DNA of 64,000 bases from Faecalibacterium sp. I3-3-89 (GTDB taxonomy: Bacteria; Bacillota; Clostridia; Oscillospirales; Ruminococcaceae): NCBI RefSeq assembly GCF_023347275.1, contig NZ_CP094468.1, forward strand, positions 2,232,001 through 2,296,000. Direction: 5' to 3'. The notes under the pieces are model-generated. The model saw only the letters and a list, made by a program, of their open reading frames with translations. It did not search any database and was not told the DNA's origin. Both the position numbers and the translations under genes were made by a program. Every line of letters begins with the position of its first letter. Positions within the stretch are counted from its first letter, which is position 1. Positions 15,546-24,204 of the stretch are shown piece by piece.

Positions 15546-16328
15546 TCAGAACGACCCTCCCGACGAGCCGCCGAAGCCGTCGGAGTCGGTGGACGAGCCG
15601 CCGGAGGAGCTTGACTCCTTCTTGGGCGGGTCATAGACCCGCTCCCGGGTGGTGTGGGTGTAGCGGTCGCGCTTGACCCGCAGAGCGAAGCCGGGCATAT
15701 ACTCATCGGCCCGGGTCTTCCGCTTGGCCGTCTTCATCTGGCTGTACAGGACAAAGCAGATAATGGCCGAGATGCCGAGGGGAACGAGCATGGCAACCAT
15801 CAGGTCTCCCAGCCCGACGTCATTGTCTATGTCGATGGGTTCGCCATGGTCGGCGTAGTAGTCCAGCGCCTCATCGCACATCTCGATGTAGGTATCTGCC
15901 GCATCCTCCCACTCCTCATCGGAGAGCAGCGGGACGATCTCGTCCTCCTGCTGCTCGATGCGGTAATCGGTAAAGGCGGTGACGCCCCCGCCGTAGGTAA
16001 TGGTGACATACTTGCGGGAGCCGACGGCCAGCAGGAAGAGGATGCCGCTCTGCTCGTCGCCATAGCCGAGGCCGTTGGAGATGTAATAATTCTTGGCGTA
16101 TTCCCGCTGGTCTGCGTCGCCGATGCTGTCCACCACGAGGAAATAGACATCCACACCGTGGCCGTCGGAGGCGCTCTCGGCTTCCTCTTCGAGGTCGGCC
16201 AGCGTGTCGGCGTCGAAGATGCCGCATTCGTCCCGCACCAGCGGGGCGGCTGCCCCGGCCGGCAGGGTCAGGGCCATGCAGAGCAGGGCCGCTGCCAGAA
16301 GGGCAAACAGTTTTTTGCAATGTTTCAT
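15546..16328 (-). CDS. TPM-domain membrane protein (YdjH/YgcG-like)
   Basis: 260 residues: signal peptide (1-26), an extracytoplasmic TPM domain (about 30-165, with a GILFLLAVGSRKYVTITYG core), a membrane span near 182-203, a basic cytosolic stretch and a Ser/Gly tail ending GGSSGGSF. That tail is typical of YgcG-type TPM proteins. ATG 16328 is chosen because GGGGGAG lies 8 nt upstream. With the zinc-ribbon and SPFH genes it matches the Bacillus ydjG-ydjH-ydjI set, which anchors PspA-type envelope-stress complexes. That role is inferred from context. Confidence 0.75.
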   Translation of the reverse strand: MKHCKKLFALLAAALLCMALTLPAGAAAPLVRDECGIFDADTLADLEEEAESASDGHGVDVYFLVVDSIGDADQREYAKNYYISNGLGYGDEQSGILFLLAVGSRKYVTITYGGGVTAFTDYRIEQQEDEIVPLLSDEEWEDAADTYIEMCDEALDYYADHGEPIDIDNDVGLGDLMVAMLVPLGISAIICFVLYSQMKTAKRKTRADEYMPGFALRVKRDRYTHTTRERVYDPPKKESSSSGGSSTDSDGFGGSSGGSF

Positions 16329-16345
16329 ATTCCCGTCTCCCCCTC

Positions 16346-17431
16346 TCACAGCAGCATGAACAGGGCCGTCAGGATCATCAGCGGGATGCTGATGCCGGCA
16401 AACCACGCGGCCACCCTGCCCTTATCCACGGGCAGGTCGCCGATGAGCTTGCCGGTCTGGCCGTTCATGGCAAAGAGGAAGTCCTGCTCCTTCCAGCGGG
16501 TGTGGAGCATCCAGACCGGCAGCAGAGCGTAGTGCGGCTCGAGGGTCCGCGGGTCGATCTGCTCCGAGAGGGTCTGGATGCTGGTGTAGCCGCCCAGCGT
16601 CCCGTGGAGGGCCGCTTCGGCGCTGTGCTTCATCCGGCCCAGAGCGCGGGCGGCACACTTCTTGTCGTCCTCGTCATACCGGTCGGCCAGAAAGCCGGGC
16701 AGGTAGGCCGTGGAGAAGGGCTTGAGGGCGCTGTAGTCAAAGGGTTCGATGGCGTCCATGTGGGTGTCCGGCATCTTGCTGGAGCCGTCCACCGGCACCC
16801 GGACGAAGTCCGCATCGCCTACGCGGGCCACATCGAAGTGCTTGGTGGTGGTGACGACATAGTCGCCCTCGCGGTGGCTCTCGCTGATCTCGGCTTTGTA
16901 AGCGCCCCGGGCCTCCATCCGGCCATCGTAGAGCCAGAAGGGCACATAGACGCCCTGGATCTCCTCGATGTGGTTTCCGTCCTTGAAGGCTTTGGGGAGG
17001 AAGGCCTTGCCCTTATAATACTTCTTCAGGTTCTCGATGGCCGTCTTCCTGTCCATCTTGAAGGGGATGATGTACTCCGGCTTGAGCTTGCCGGAAAGCT
17101 GTCCGCCCAGCACGGTGGGGTTGCCGCAGTAGGGGCAGGTGGTGGCTGCTGTCTCGGGGCCGCAGACCAGCTCTGCGCCGCAGGAGGTGCAGGTGCGGCT
17201 GCTGAGGCCTCCCACCTCCCGCTCTCCCCAGACCGGGCCATTGGCCGCAGCCTTTTCGGCTGCTTCGGCGGCCTTGTCTGCCTGTGTCTGCTTCTCGCCG
17301 TAGAGGGCCTCTACCTGTGCGACATCGTAGGTCGAGCCGCAGTAATCACAGCAGAGCTTGCCGCTGGCGCTGTCGAACCGCAGCGGGCCGGTACAGGCCG
17401 GGCACTGGTAATTCGTGGTGTTTTCTGCCAT
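16346..17431 (-). CDS. Zinc-ribbon membrane protein (YdjG-like)
   Basis: 361 residues. Two zinc ribbons are visible: CPAC...CDYC (residues 10-31) and CTSC...CPYC (about 81-102). A middle domain of about 200 residues follows with motifs IIPFKMDRKTA and YVPFWLYDG, and one or two membrane helices close the C terminus (WFAGISIPLMILTALFMLL). The order matches YdjG-type proteins that sit between a TPM protein and an SPFH protein. The protein is likely a membrane adaptor, with no enzymatic motif seen. Gaps of 17 and 15 nt to its neighbours show one operon. Confidence 0.75.
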   Translation of the reverse strand: MAENTTNYQCPACTGPLRFDSASGKLCCDYCGSTYDVAQVEALYGEKQTQADKAAEAAEKAAANGPVWGEREVGGLSSRTCTSCGAELVCGPETAATTCPYCGNPTVLGGQLSGKLKPEYIIPFKMDRKTAIENLKKYYKGKAFLPKAFKDGNHIEEIQGVYVPFWLYDGRMEARGAYKAEISESHREGDYVVTTTKHFDVARVGDADFVRVPVDGSSKMPDTHMDAIEPFDYSALKPFSTAYLPGFLADRYDEDDKKCAARALGRMKHSAEAALHGTLGGYTSIQTLSEQIDPRTLEPHYALLPVWMLHTRWKEQDFLFAMNGQTGKLIGDLPVDKGRVAAWFAGISIPLMILTALFMLL

Positions 17432-17446
17432 CGTTCAGGCCCCCTT

Positions 17447-18733
17447 TCAGGCGCCGAAGGGCTTGCCGCACTCGGGGCAGAACTTCGGCGGGTTCGTGGG
17501 GTCGGCGGGCGTCCAGCCGCAGTTCGGGCACTTGGCCGCCGGGCGGGGCCTGCCGCACTCCGAGCAGAATTTGCCGGTGTTGTGTGTGCCGCAGCTGCAC
17601 ACCCAGCCCGCCTCGGGGCGGGGCTTGCCGCAGGCGGTGCAGAATTTGCCGGTGTTGCCGGTCTGTCCGCAGGAGCAGCTCCAGCTGCCCGCTGCCGGGG
17701 CGGCAGGGGCGGGAGCAGGCTGCTGTGCGCCCATCTGGTAGAGGGCCTGTGCGTTGATGCCCCCGGCGGCTGCGGCCTGATTCATCCCCATAAAGGCCAT
17801 GGCCGGGCCGGCGGAGGTGTTCGACGCCGCGGCCTGCATGGCCGAGGCCTGTGCGCCCACCATATGGGCGGCAGCGCGGGTGGGGTCCATGAAGGCGGCG
17901 CTGCGCTGCAGCTCCTTGATCATCTGCTCGTCTTCCTCGCTGGCCTTGACGCCGGACACGCCGAGGGAGACGATCTCGATGCCGCGCAGCTTGCTCCACT
18001 TTTCGGAAAGCTCCTGATTCAGGGCCTCGGCCAGCTCGGCGGTGTGGCCGGGCAGGGACGAATAGCGGATGCCCATCTCACTGATGCGGGCGAACGCAGG
18101 CTGCAGCGCCGTCATCATCTCGGTGCGCATCTGCCCCTCGAGGGCGTCGCGGGTGTACTCATTTTCCACATTTCCGCAGACGTTGGTGTAAAACAGGATG
18201 GGGTTGACGATGCGGTAGCTGTACTCGCCGAAGCACCGGATGCTCACGTCGATGTCGATGCCTGCCCGCTGGTCCACCACACGGAAGGGCACCGGGCTGG
18301 GAGTGCCGTACTTGTTGCCCATCAGCTCCTTGGTGTTGATGTAGTAGATGCGCTGGTCGGTGGCGGCCTGACCGCCGAAGCTGAACCGCTTGCCGATCTC
18401 CGCAAAGACCTCGTCGATGTTCTTGGCCAGACCCTTGCTCAGCAGAGAGGGCTGGGTGCCGGTGTTGTAGGTGTACTCGCCCGCCTCGGCGCAGAGGTCC
18501 ACCACCTTGCCCTGCTCCACGATGAGGGCGCACTGGCCCTCGGCCACCGCCACGATGGAGCCATCGGTGATGACGTTCTCGGTGCCGTGACGGTTCGAAG
18601 AGCGCCCGGAGACCTTCTTTTGTCCCTTGACGGCCAGCACCTCCGCCGGGAGAGCGCTGCAATAAAAGTATTCCTTCCACTGGTCGCCCATCACTCCGGA
18701 TGCTGCACCCAATGCCGCTTTGACAAGACCCAT
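17447..18733 (-). CDS. SPFH-domain protein with C-terminal zinc ribbons (YdjI-like)
   Basis: 428 residues. Residues 1-300 form a stomatin/flotillin-like SPFH domain (MGLVKAALGAASGVMGDQW start, ITDGSIVAVAEGQCALIVEQG, RYSSLPGHTAELAEALNQELSEKW). An Ala/Gln/Met-rich linker (300-350) leads to three short zinc-ribbon units (CSCGQTG...CTACGKPRP, CSCGTHN...CSECGRPRP, CPNCGW...CPECGKPF). This is the architecture of YdjI, which in Bacillus cooperates with YdjG, YdjH and PspA at the membrane. It is the first gene of the operon, and no pspA homologue is adjacent. Confidence 0.82.
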   Translation of the reverse strand: MGLVKAALGAASGVMGDQWKEYFYCSALPAEVLAVKGQKKVSGRSSNRHGTENVITDGSIVAVAEGQCALIVEQGKVVDLCAEAGEYTYNTGTQPSLLSKGLAKNIDEVFAEIGKRFSFGGQAATDQRIYYINTKELMGNKYGTPSPVPFRVVDQRAGIDIDVSIRCFGEYSYRIVNPILFYTNVCGNVENEYTRDALEGQMRTEMMTALQPAFARISEMGIRYSSLPGHTAELAEALNQELSEKWSKLRGIEIVSLGVSGVKASEEDEQMIKELQRSAAFMDPTRAAAHMVGAQASAMQAAASNTSAGPAMAFMGMNQAAAAGGINAQALYQMGAQQPAPAPAAPAAGSWSCSCGQTGNTGKFCTACGKPRPEAGWVCSCGTHNTGKFCSECGRPRPAAKCPNCGWTPADPTNPPKFCPECGKPFGA

Positions 18734-18820
18734 AAGCCATATCTCCTTTTTCTGCCCGCTGTTCTGCGCGTGGGCTTTCCCTCAGTATACCACAAAACAG
18801 GCGGCGAAAAAAGAAAACCC

Positions 18821-18849
18821 TTGCATTTTCTCCCCGATGGGTGTAGAAT
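18821..18849 (+). promoter_or_regulatory. Promoter of thiamin operon
   Basis: TTGCAT (18821-18826) and TAGAAT (18844-18849) are spaced 17 bp and lie about 15 bp upstream of the TPP aptamer. Confidence 0.65.
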
Positions 18850-18865
18850 ACTCCCGACAAACAAA

Positions 18866-18978
18866 TACAGGGGAGCTTGTAAACGCAGGCTGAGAGGAAG
18901 TTCTCGAACTTCGACCCTTGGAGGCTGTCTTTGGACAGCCTCTGCACCTGATGCGGATAATGCCGCCGTAGGAAGTCA
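18866..18978 (+). promoter_or_regulatory. TPP riboswitch (THI element)
   Basis: Canonical THI-box sequences are present: GGGGAGC start, CAGGCTGAGAGGAAG (J2-4 region), CGACCCTTG, a variable P3a hairpin (GAGGCTGTC/GACAGCCTC), CACCTGATGCGGATAATGCC and GTAGGAAG. Thiamin pyrophosphate binding would favour the terminator at 19002 and switch the thi genes off. Confidence 0.96.
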
Positions 18979-19001
18979 TAACGCTGCTTATGGATTTTTA
19001 C

Positions 19002-19035
19002 AGGAGACGCCGCAGAGGGCGTCTCCTGTTTTTTG
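19002..19035 (+). terminator. Riboswitch-controlled terminator
   Basis: The perfect 10-bp arms 19002-19011 and 19018-19027 are followed by a T-run. It lies 24 nt after the aptamer, so control is by transcription attenuation. Confidence 0.9.
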
Positions 19036-19037
19036 TT

Positions 19038-19105
19038 AGAAGCTGTTTTCGTAAGCGGGCAAAAAGGCCGCTCAGGCGGCGTGCAGCGCTTAGAAAACGG
19101 CTTCT
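19038..19105 (+). other. Long imperfect hairpin between TPP attenuator and thiW
   Basis: The segment 19038-19057 is complementary to 19087-19105 with two mismatches, enclosing a GC-rich loop. No T-run follows, so it is not an obvious terminator. From 19106 to 19290 I see no convincing gene: small frames there have no good start signal. Confidence 0.55.
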
Positions 19106-19307
19106 CGTGTTACCGGCTGAGGGGGAGCGCCCTGAGTCTGGGTTATATGCTGCGATGGGAAGCCGTGTTCCGGCGTGAGAGGAGGCCAATGAGCCTCGAC
19201 CGCTTCTTCCGTTTCTGGCATCTGCGCGGGTGCCGGTTCTGTTCGTGTGCGGGGGCGGCGGTCTGTCTGCTCCCGCATGATATTTTTATTGAAAAGGAGC
19301 ACTCATC

Positions 19308-19823
19308 ATGAAACACTACTCTGCAAAAAAGCTGGCGCTGGCCGGTATGTTCTGCGCCCTCGCCGTCGTGGGCAGCGTCTTCTCCTTCCCCGTTTTCGGC
19401 AGCAAATGCGCCCCCGTCCAGCACATGGTCAACATCCTCTGTGCCGTCCTGCTGGGGCCTTACTATGGCGTGGGCGTAGCCTTCGTGGCCTCCCTGCTGC
19501 GCAACCTGCTGGGTCTGGGCAGCCTGATGGCTTTCCCGGGCAGTATGTTCGGCGCGCTGCTCTGCGGCCTCGTCTTCCACAAGACGAAGAAGCTGCTGCC
19601 CACCCTCGTGGGCGAGGTGTTCGGTACCTCCATCCTCGGCGGTCTGTGCGCCTATCCCGTCGCCATCCTGCTGATGGGCAAGAGCGCCGGTGACATCGCC
19701 TTCTACGCCTACATCGTGCCCTTCCTCGTCTCTACCGCAGGCGGCGCGGTCATCGCAGGCGTGCTGCTGGCCGCACTTTCCCGTGCAGGCGCCCTCCGCG
19801 CCATGCAGGCCAGCCTGAGCTGA
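19308..19823 (+). CDS. thiW: Thiazole/thiamin-precursor transporter ThiW
   Basis: 171 residues with five to six membrane helices. It is the substrate-binding S component of an ECF-type transporter. The family signature is seen in GMFCALAVVGSVFSFPVFGSKCAPVQHMVNILCAVLLGPYYG, near the N terminus. It is predicted to import hydroxyethylthiazole, which ThiM, encoded next, phosphorylates. AAGGAG lies 8 nt before ATG. The shared energising ECF module is not in this window. First gene behind the TPP riboswitch. Confidence 0.9.
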   Translation: MKHYSAKKLALAGMFCALAVVGSVFSFPVFGSKCAPVQHMVNILCAVLLGPYYGVGVAFVASLLRNLLGLGSLMAFPGSMFGALLCGLVFHKTKKLLPTLVGEVFGTSILGGLCAYPVAILLMGKSAGDIAFYAYIVPFLVSTAGGAVIAGVLLAALSRAGALRAMQASLS

Positions 19824-19844
19824 GCGGAAGGAGTAACACGACCC

Positions 19845-20666
19845 ATGTTCCAGAGCATCTTCGCCAACGTCCGGGCCCGAAGCCCCCTCGTCCATAACAT
19901 CACCAACTACGTCACCGTCAATGACTGCGCCAACATGGTGCTGGCCTGCGGCGCGTCCCCCATCATGGCGGACGATGCCGCCGAGGTAGAGGACATCACC
20001 TCTCTGTGTGCCGGGCTGAACCTGAACATCGGCACTCTGAACAGCCGCACCATCCCCTCCATGCTTCTGGCGGGCCATACCGCCCACCGGCTGGGCCGGC
20101 CCGTCGTGCTGGATCCGGTGGGTGCGGGAGCGTCCCATCTCCGCACCGAGACGGCCCTGCGGCTGCTGCGGGAGGTAAAGCCTACCGTCATCCGGGGCAA
20201 CATCTCCGAGATGCGGACACTGGCGGTGGGCAGCGGCACCACCAAGGGCGTGGACGCCGACGCATCCGACAAGATCACGGAAGAGACTCTGGACCGGGCC
20301 GTGGCCTTCGTCAAGTCCTTCGCGGCCCGCACTGGGGCGGTCATCGCCGTCACCGGGGCCATCGACATCGTAGCCGACGGCCAGCGGGCGTTCTGCATCC
20401 GCAACGGCCACCCCATGATGAGCGCCGTCACCGGCACCGGCTGTCAGCTCTCGGCCCTGACGGCGGCCTTCTGCGCCGCCAACCCCGACAAGCCCTTGGA
20501 GGCTGCGGCGGCGGCTGTCTGCGCCATGGGCCTTGCGGGAGAAGTGGCCCACAGCCGCCTTACGAAGCTGGACGGCAGCGCCACCTACCGCAATTATATC
20601 ATCGACGCCATCTACAACATGACCCCCGAGCAGCTCGAGGAAGGAGCACGCTATGAAATGCGATAA
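19845..20666 (+). CDS. thiM: Hydroxyethylthiazole kinase
   Basis: Phosphorylates 4-methyl-5-hydroxyethylthiazole in thiamin salvage. The 273-residue protein has the N-terminal PLVHNITNYVTVNDCANMVLA block, DPVGAGAS (near 90), a GNISEM segment and the ribokinase-like GTGCQLSAL near 200 holding the catalytic Cys/Asp region. GGAAGGAG lies about 11 nt upstream. It overlaps thiE by 14 bp. Confidence 0.95.
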   Translation: MFQSIFANVRARSPLVHNITNYVTVNDCANMVLACGASPIMADDAAEVEDITSLCAGLNLNIGTLNSRTIPSMLLAGHTAHRLGRPVVLDPVGAGASHLRTETALRLLREVKPTVIRGNISEMRTLAVGSGTTKGVDADASDKITEETLDRAVAFVKSFAARTGAVIAVTGAIDIVADGQRAFCIRNGHPMMSAVTGTGCQLSALTAAFCAANPDKPLEAAAAAVCAMGLAGEVAHSRLTKLDGSATYRNYIIDAIYNMTPEQLEEGARYEMR

Positions 20667-21306
20667 ACACACCATGCTTCTCTACGCCGTCACCGACCGG
20701 GCATGGACGGGCCGCGAGACCCTCCGCCAGCAGGTGGAGGATGCGCTGAAGGGCGGCGTCACCTGCGTCCAGCTGCGGGAAAAAGAGCTGGACGATGCGG
20801 CATTTTTACAGGAAGCCATGGAACTTTCTGCCCTCTGCCGCAGCTATGGCGTCCCCTTCATCATCAACGATAACGTGGACATCGCCATCCAGTGCCATGC
20901 GGACGGCATCCACGTCGGGCAGGAGGACATGGCCGCAGCCGATGTCCGGGCCAAAGTCGGCCCCGATATGCTCCTCGGCGTGTCGGCCCACTCGGTGGAG
21001 GAGGCCCAGCTGGCTGTGGCCCACGGCGCGGATTATCTCGGCGTCGGCGCAGCCTTTTCCACCCACACCAAGACGGATGTGGACGTCCTGCCCGAGGGCG
21101 AGCTGAAAAAGATATGCGACGCTGTGGATGTGCCGGTCGTCGCCATCGGCGGCATCCATAAGGACAACATCCTCCAGCTGAAAGGCTCCGGCGCAGACGG
21201 CGTGGCCCTCGTGAGCGCCATCTTCGGTGCCGAGGACATCGAAGCCGAGTGCCGGGAGTTGAAGGTGCTGGCGGAACAGATCATCTATAGCAATTCAACT
21301 TTTTAA
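20653..21306 (+). CDS. thiE: Thiamin-phosphate synthase
   Basis: Condenses HMP-pyrophosphate with thiazole phosphate to thiamin phosphate. The TIM-barrel protein has 217 residues, with CVQLREKELDD (about 36-46), FIINDNVDIA, DGIHVGQEDM, GVSAHSVEEA, YLGVGAAFSTHTK and VAIGGIHKDN phosphate-loop motifs in the usual order. The last residues (YSNSTF) and the stop codon are encoded by a 99-bp repeat that also occurs at 27007-27105, so the natural C terminus was replaced by the element. The catalytic core is untouched. AAGGAG lies 6 nt before ATG. Confidence 0.94.
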   Translation: MKCDKHTMLLYAVTDRAWTGRETLRQQVEDALKGGVTCVQLREKELDDAAFLQEAMELSALCRSYGVPFIINDNVDIAIQCHADGIHVGQEDMAAADVRAKVGPDMLLGVSAHSVEEAQLAVAHGADYLGVGAAFSTHTKTDVDVLPEGELKKICDAVDVPVVAIGGIHKDNILQLKGSGADGVALVSAIFGAEDIEAECRELKVLAEQIIYSNSTF

Positions 21307-21384
21307 TGCAACAGCAACAGCGTTGAATTGCATATCGCAAATATGCTGTTTGAATGTTGCACGAATTTCTTGACTTGCGATAAA
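21286..21384. repeat. MITE-like element, copy A (left end missing)
   Basis: Nearly identical over 99 bp to 27007-27105. It has internal inverted repeats (AATTCAAC/GTTGAATT and GCATAT/ATATGC) and the right terminal sequence CTTGCGATAAA. The matching left end TTTATCGCAAG, present in copy B, is absent here because the element joins thiE coding sequence. Its right edge lies against the thiD Shine-Dalgarno. Confidence 0.85.
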
Positions 21385-21395
21385 GGAGCAAACCC

Positions 21396-22229
21396 ATGAA
21401 AACTGCACTTACCATCGCGGGCAGCGATTCCAGCGGCGGCGCCGGCATTCAGGCCGACCTCAAGGCCATGACCATGAACGGCGTCTTCGCCATGAGCGCC
21501 ATCACCGCCCTGACGGCCCAGAACACCACCGGCGTGTCCGGCATCTATGAGGTCAGCCCCGCGTTTCTGGCCCAGCAGATCGACGCTGTCTTTACCGACA
21601 TCCGCCCCTGCGCGGTCAAGATCGGGATGGTGTCCTCGGCCCCGCTCATCGAGACCATCGCCGAGCGCCTCCGCTTCTACAAGGCGGAGAACATCGTCGT
21701 AGACCCCGTGATGGTAGCCACCTCCGGCTCTGACCTCATCGCCTCGGACGCTGTGCGCACCCTCTGCCGGGAGCTGTTCCCCCTCTCGGTGCTTATTACC
21801 CCCAACCGCCACGAGGCGGAAGTCCTGGCCGAAATGGCCATCCATAGCCGCGATGACATGGTACGCGCCGCGCAGACCATCGCCGGCCGCTATGGCTGCA
21901 ACGTCCTGCTGAAGGGCGGCCACAGCGACACCGACGCCGACGACCTTCTGGCGCTCCGGGACGGGCAGCTGCTCTGGTTCCCGGGGCAGCGGGTCGATAA
22001 CCCCAACACCCACGGCACCGGCTGCACCCTGTCCAGCGCCATCGCGGCAAACCTCGCCAAGGGCTTCGGGCTGGCGGACTCCATCGCCCGGGCCAAGGCC
22101 TATCTGACCGACGCGCTGAACGCTCAGCTCGACTTGGGCCAAGGCTCCGGCCCGCTGGACCACACCTTGGGCGGCACAGGGGTCGAAAACTGGATGCACG
22201 GCGTCCCAGACGCTGTACAGGATAAATAA
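21396..22229 (+). CDS. thiD: Hydroxymethylpyrimidine kinase / phosphomethylpyrimidine kinase
   Basis: Phosphorylates HMP and HMP-phosphate to give HMP-PP for ThiE. The 277-residue ribokinase-fold protein has an IAGSDSSGGAGIQADLK substrate loop (residues 7-23), ALTAQNT, VVDPVMVATSG and the C-terminal GTGCTLSSAIAANLAKG anion hole. AAAGGAG lies 7 nt before ATG, immediately at the end of the repeat element, so the insertion seems not to have blocked translation. Confidence 0.95.
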   Translation: MKTALTIAGSDSSGGAGIQADLKAMTMNGVFAMSAITALTAQNTTGVSGIYEVSPAFLAQQIDAVFTDIRPCAVKIGMVSSAPLIETIAERLRFYKAENIVVDPVMVATSGSDLIASDAVRTLCRELFPLSVLITPNRHEAEVLAEMAIHSRDDMVRAAQTIAGRYGCNVLLKGGHSDTDADDLLALRDGQLLWFPGQRVDNPNTHGTGCTLSSAIAANLAKGFGLADSIARAKAYLTDALNAQLDLGQGSGPLDHTLGGTGVENWMHGVPDAVQDK

Positions 22230-22256
22230 AGAGCGTATTTTCGGAGGATTTGAACC

Positions 22257-23567
22257 ATGCAGACTTACACCACACAGATGGATGCCGCACGCAAGGGCAT
22301 CGTCACGCCCCAGATGGAGACGGTCGCCAAGAAGGAGTACCGCACCGTCGAGGAGATCCGTCAGCTGGTCGCCGAGGGCAAGGTGGCCATCCCGGCCAAC
22401 AAGCATCACACCTGCCTCGACCCCGAGGGCATCGGCTCCATGCTTCGCACCAAGATCAATGTCAACCTCGGCGTCTCCCGCGACTGCAAGGACTACAGCA
22501 TCGAGATGCAGAAGGTCATGAGCGCGGTCAACATGGGCGCAGAGGCCATCATGGACCTGTCCAGCCACGGCAACACCCAGCCCTTCCGCCAGAAGCTGAC
22601 CCACGAGTGCCCTGTCATGATCGGCACCGTGCCGGTGTATGACTCGGTCATCCACTACCAGCGCGACCTCGCCACCCTGACCGCGCAGGACTTCATCGAC
22701 GTGGTGCGTCTGCACGCAGAGGACGGCGTGGACTTCGTCACCCTCCACTGCGGCATCACCCGCAAGACCATCGAGCAGATCCGCAAGCACAAGCGGAAGA
22801 TGAACATCGTCAGCCGCGGCGGGTCTCTGGTCTTTGCATGGATGTGTATGACCGGCAATGAGAATCCCTTCTACGAGCACTTCGACGAGATCCTCGACAT
22901 CTGCGAGGAGCACGATGTCACCATCTCTCTGGGCGACGCCTGCCGTCCCGGCTGCCTCGCCGACGCCACCGACGTCTGCCAGATCGAAGAGCTGGTCCGT
23001 CTGGGCGAGCTGACCAAGCGGGCTTGGGCACACAATGTTCAGGTCATGGTGGAAGGCCCGGGCCATGTGCCCCTGAATCAGGTCGCCGCCAACATGGAGA
23101 TCCAGAAGACCATCTGCATGGGCGCGCCCTTCTATGTCCTCGGCCCCATCGTCACCGACATCGCCCCCGGTTATGACCACATCACCGCTGCCATCGGCGG
23201 CGCTGTCGCAGCCATGAGCGGTGCGGCTTTCCTGTGCTATGTCACCCCCGCCGAGCATCTGGCTCTGCCCAATGTGGACGACGTCAAGCAGGGCATCGTG
23301 GCCTCCAAGATCGCCGCCCACGCCGCCGACATCGCCAAGGGCATCCCCCACGCCCGGGACATCGACGACAAGATGGGCGACGCCCGCCGTGTGCTGGACT
23401 GGGACGCACAGTTCGCCTGTGCCCTCGACCCCGAGACCGCAAAGGCCATCCGTGACGCCCGCCTGCCCGAGGATGACCACAGCGACACCTGCTCCATGTG
23501 CGGCAAGTTCTGCGCCGTCCGCAGCATGAACAAAGCTCTGGCCGGTGAGTACATCGACATCCTGTAA
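22257..23567 (+). CDS. thiC: Phosphomethylpyrimidine synthase
   Basis: A radical-SAM enzyme turning aminoimidazole ribotide into HMP-phosphate. At 436 residues it is the short bacterial form. Motifs: [54 protein letters not shown], and the C-terminal iron-sulfur ligand cluster CSMCGKFC (about 417-424). It is the last gene of the thi operon. With no thiazole-synthesis genes nearby, the operon describes pyrimidine synthesis plus thiazole uptake. Confidence 0.97.
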   Translation: MQTYTTQMDAARKGIVTPQMETVAKKEYRTVEEIRQLVAEGKVAIPANKHHTCLDPEGIGSMLRTKINVNLGVSRDCKDYSIEMQKVMSAVNMGAEAIMDLSSHGNTQPFRQKLTHECPVMIGTVPVYDSVIHYQRDLATLTAQDFIDVVRLHAEDGVDFVTLHCGITRKTIEQIRKHKRKMNIVSRGGSLVFAWMCMTGNENPFYEHFDEILDICEEHDVTISLGDACRPGCLADATDVCQIEELVRLGELTKRAWAHNVQVMVEGPGHVPLNQVAANMEIQKTICMGAPFYVLGPIVTDIAPGYDHITAAIGGAVAAMSGAAFLCYVTPAEHLALPNVDDVKQGIVASKIAAHAADIAKGIPHARDIDDKMGDARRVLDWDAQFACALDPETAKAIRDARLPEDDHSDTCSMCGKFCAVRSMNKALAGEYIDIL

Positions 23568-23575
23568 GATAAGAT

Positions 23576-23622
23576 AAAAAGCCCCCGGGTGCACTGAAAA
23601 CAATGCATCCGGGGGCTTTTTC
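23576..23622 (+). terminator. Terminator of thi operon
   Basis: AAGCCCCCGG and CCGGGGGCTT arms with an inner TGCA/TGCA pair are followed by TTTTTC. Confidence 0.88.
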
Positions 23623-23629
23623 ATACAGT

Positions 23630-23699
23630 TGCGCCAGCAGGAGTCGAACCTACGATGGGGGAGTCAAAGTCCCCTGCCTTACCGCTTGGCGATGGCGCA
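23630..23699 (-). tRNA. tRNA-Gln (anticodon TTG)
   Basis: The minus strand folds as a cloverleaf: acceptor TGCGCCA/TGGCGCA, D arm GCC...GGC, anticodon stem GGGGA/TCCCC with loop CTTTGAC (anticodon TTG), and a T arm with TTCGACT loop. The 3' CCA is not encoded. Confidence 0.93.
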
Positions 23700-23711
23700 T
23701 CAGTAGAGAAT

Positions 23712-23740
23712 AGTATAGCATATTTTTCCGGATTCCACAA
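23712..23740 (-). promoter_or_regulatory. tRNA-Gln promoter
   Basis: TTGTGG (minus, 23735-23740) and TATACT (23712-23717) are spaced 17 bp, just upstream of the tRNA. Confidence 0.7.
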
Positions 23741-23795
23741 GAGCCGCCGGGGCTTCCGCAAAAACTTTCTATTCTATTCCGCCCGTTCCCCATCC

Positions 23796-23824
23796 TTGCC
23801 GGGGGACGGCGGATATGGTATACT
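23796..23824 (+). promoter_or_regulatory. Promoter of small-protein pair
   Basis: TTGCCG (23796-23801) and TATACT (23819-23824) are spaced 17 bp and precede the gene at 23878. Confidence 0.6.
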
Positions 23825-23877
23825 TGCTGTGTAAAAGTTTTCCTGTTCAGCGCACAGCGCAGAAAGGAGCGCGGCTT

Positions 23878-24183
23878 ATGGTGCACCATCTTGTCATCGG
23901 CGTTATCTTCCTCGTCTGGGGCATTGCAGACGTCCTCCGCGTCCAGCTGCCCGGCGTGCTGGCGCGGCGGCTGGAAGCGTCCAGCGAAGAGGGCCGCCGC
24001 CTCTGGCAGCGGCTTCTGGGCGTGCTGGAACTCATCGTAGGCGGCGTACAGGTGCTGTTCTGCTTTTTCTCCGACGACCCGACCGTCACCAGCATCCTCC
24101 TCGCCGTGATGATCCTTTCGGCGGTCTGCATCCTCGGGCCGTACTACCACTGGCGGAAACAGGAAAAAGAAAACGACACCTGA
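23878..24183 (+). CDS. Small two-span membrane protein, unknown function
   Basis: 101 residues, with hydrophobic segments about 4-24 and 46-66 plus a third at 72-88, and a basic C terminus with HWRKQEKE. ATG 23878 follows AAAGGAG by 8 nt. A reading starting 63 bp earlier has no site. I do not recognise a family. It is probably co-transcribed with the 57-residue protein 22 bp downstream. Confidence 0.65.
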   Translation: MVHHLVIGVIFLVWGIADVLRVQLPGVLARRLEASSEEGRRLWQRLLGVLELIVGGVQVLFCFFSDDPTVTSILLAVMILSAVCILGPYYHWRKQEKENDT

Positions 24184-24204
24184 CACGAGAGAGGGAGTTC
24201 ACCT

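Noticed and set aside
16502..19039. An 845-codon plus-strand frame across the SPFH operon and TPP riboswitch
   Set aside because: Antisense to three recognised genes and running into a riboswitch. No ribosome binding site or recognisable domain.
19033..19311. A 92-codon frame upstream of thiW
   Set aside because: It starts inside the regulatory leader, is Arg/Cys-rich, lacks a start signal and overlaps the thiW start in another frame.
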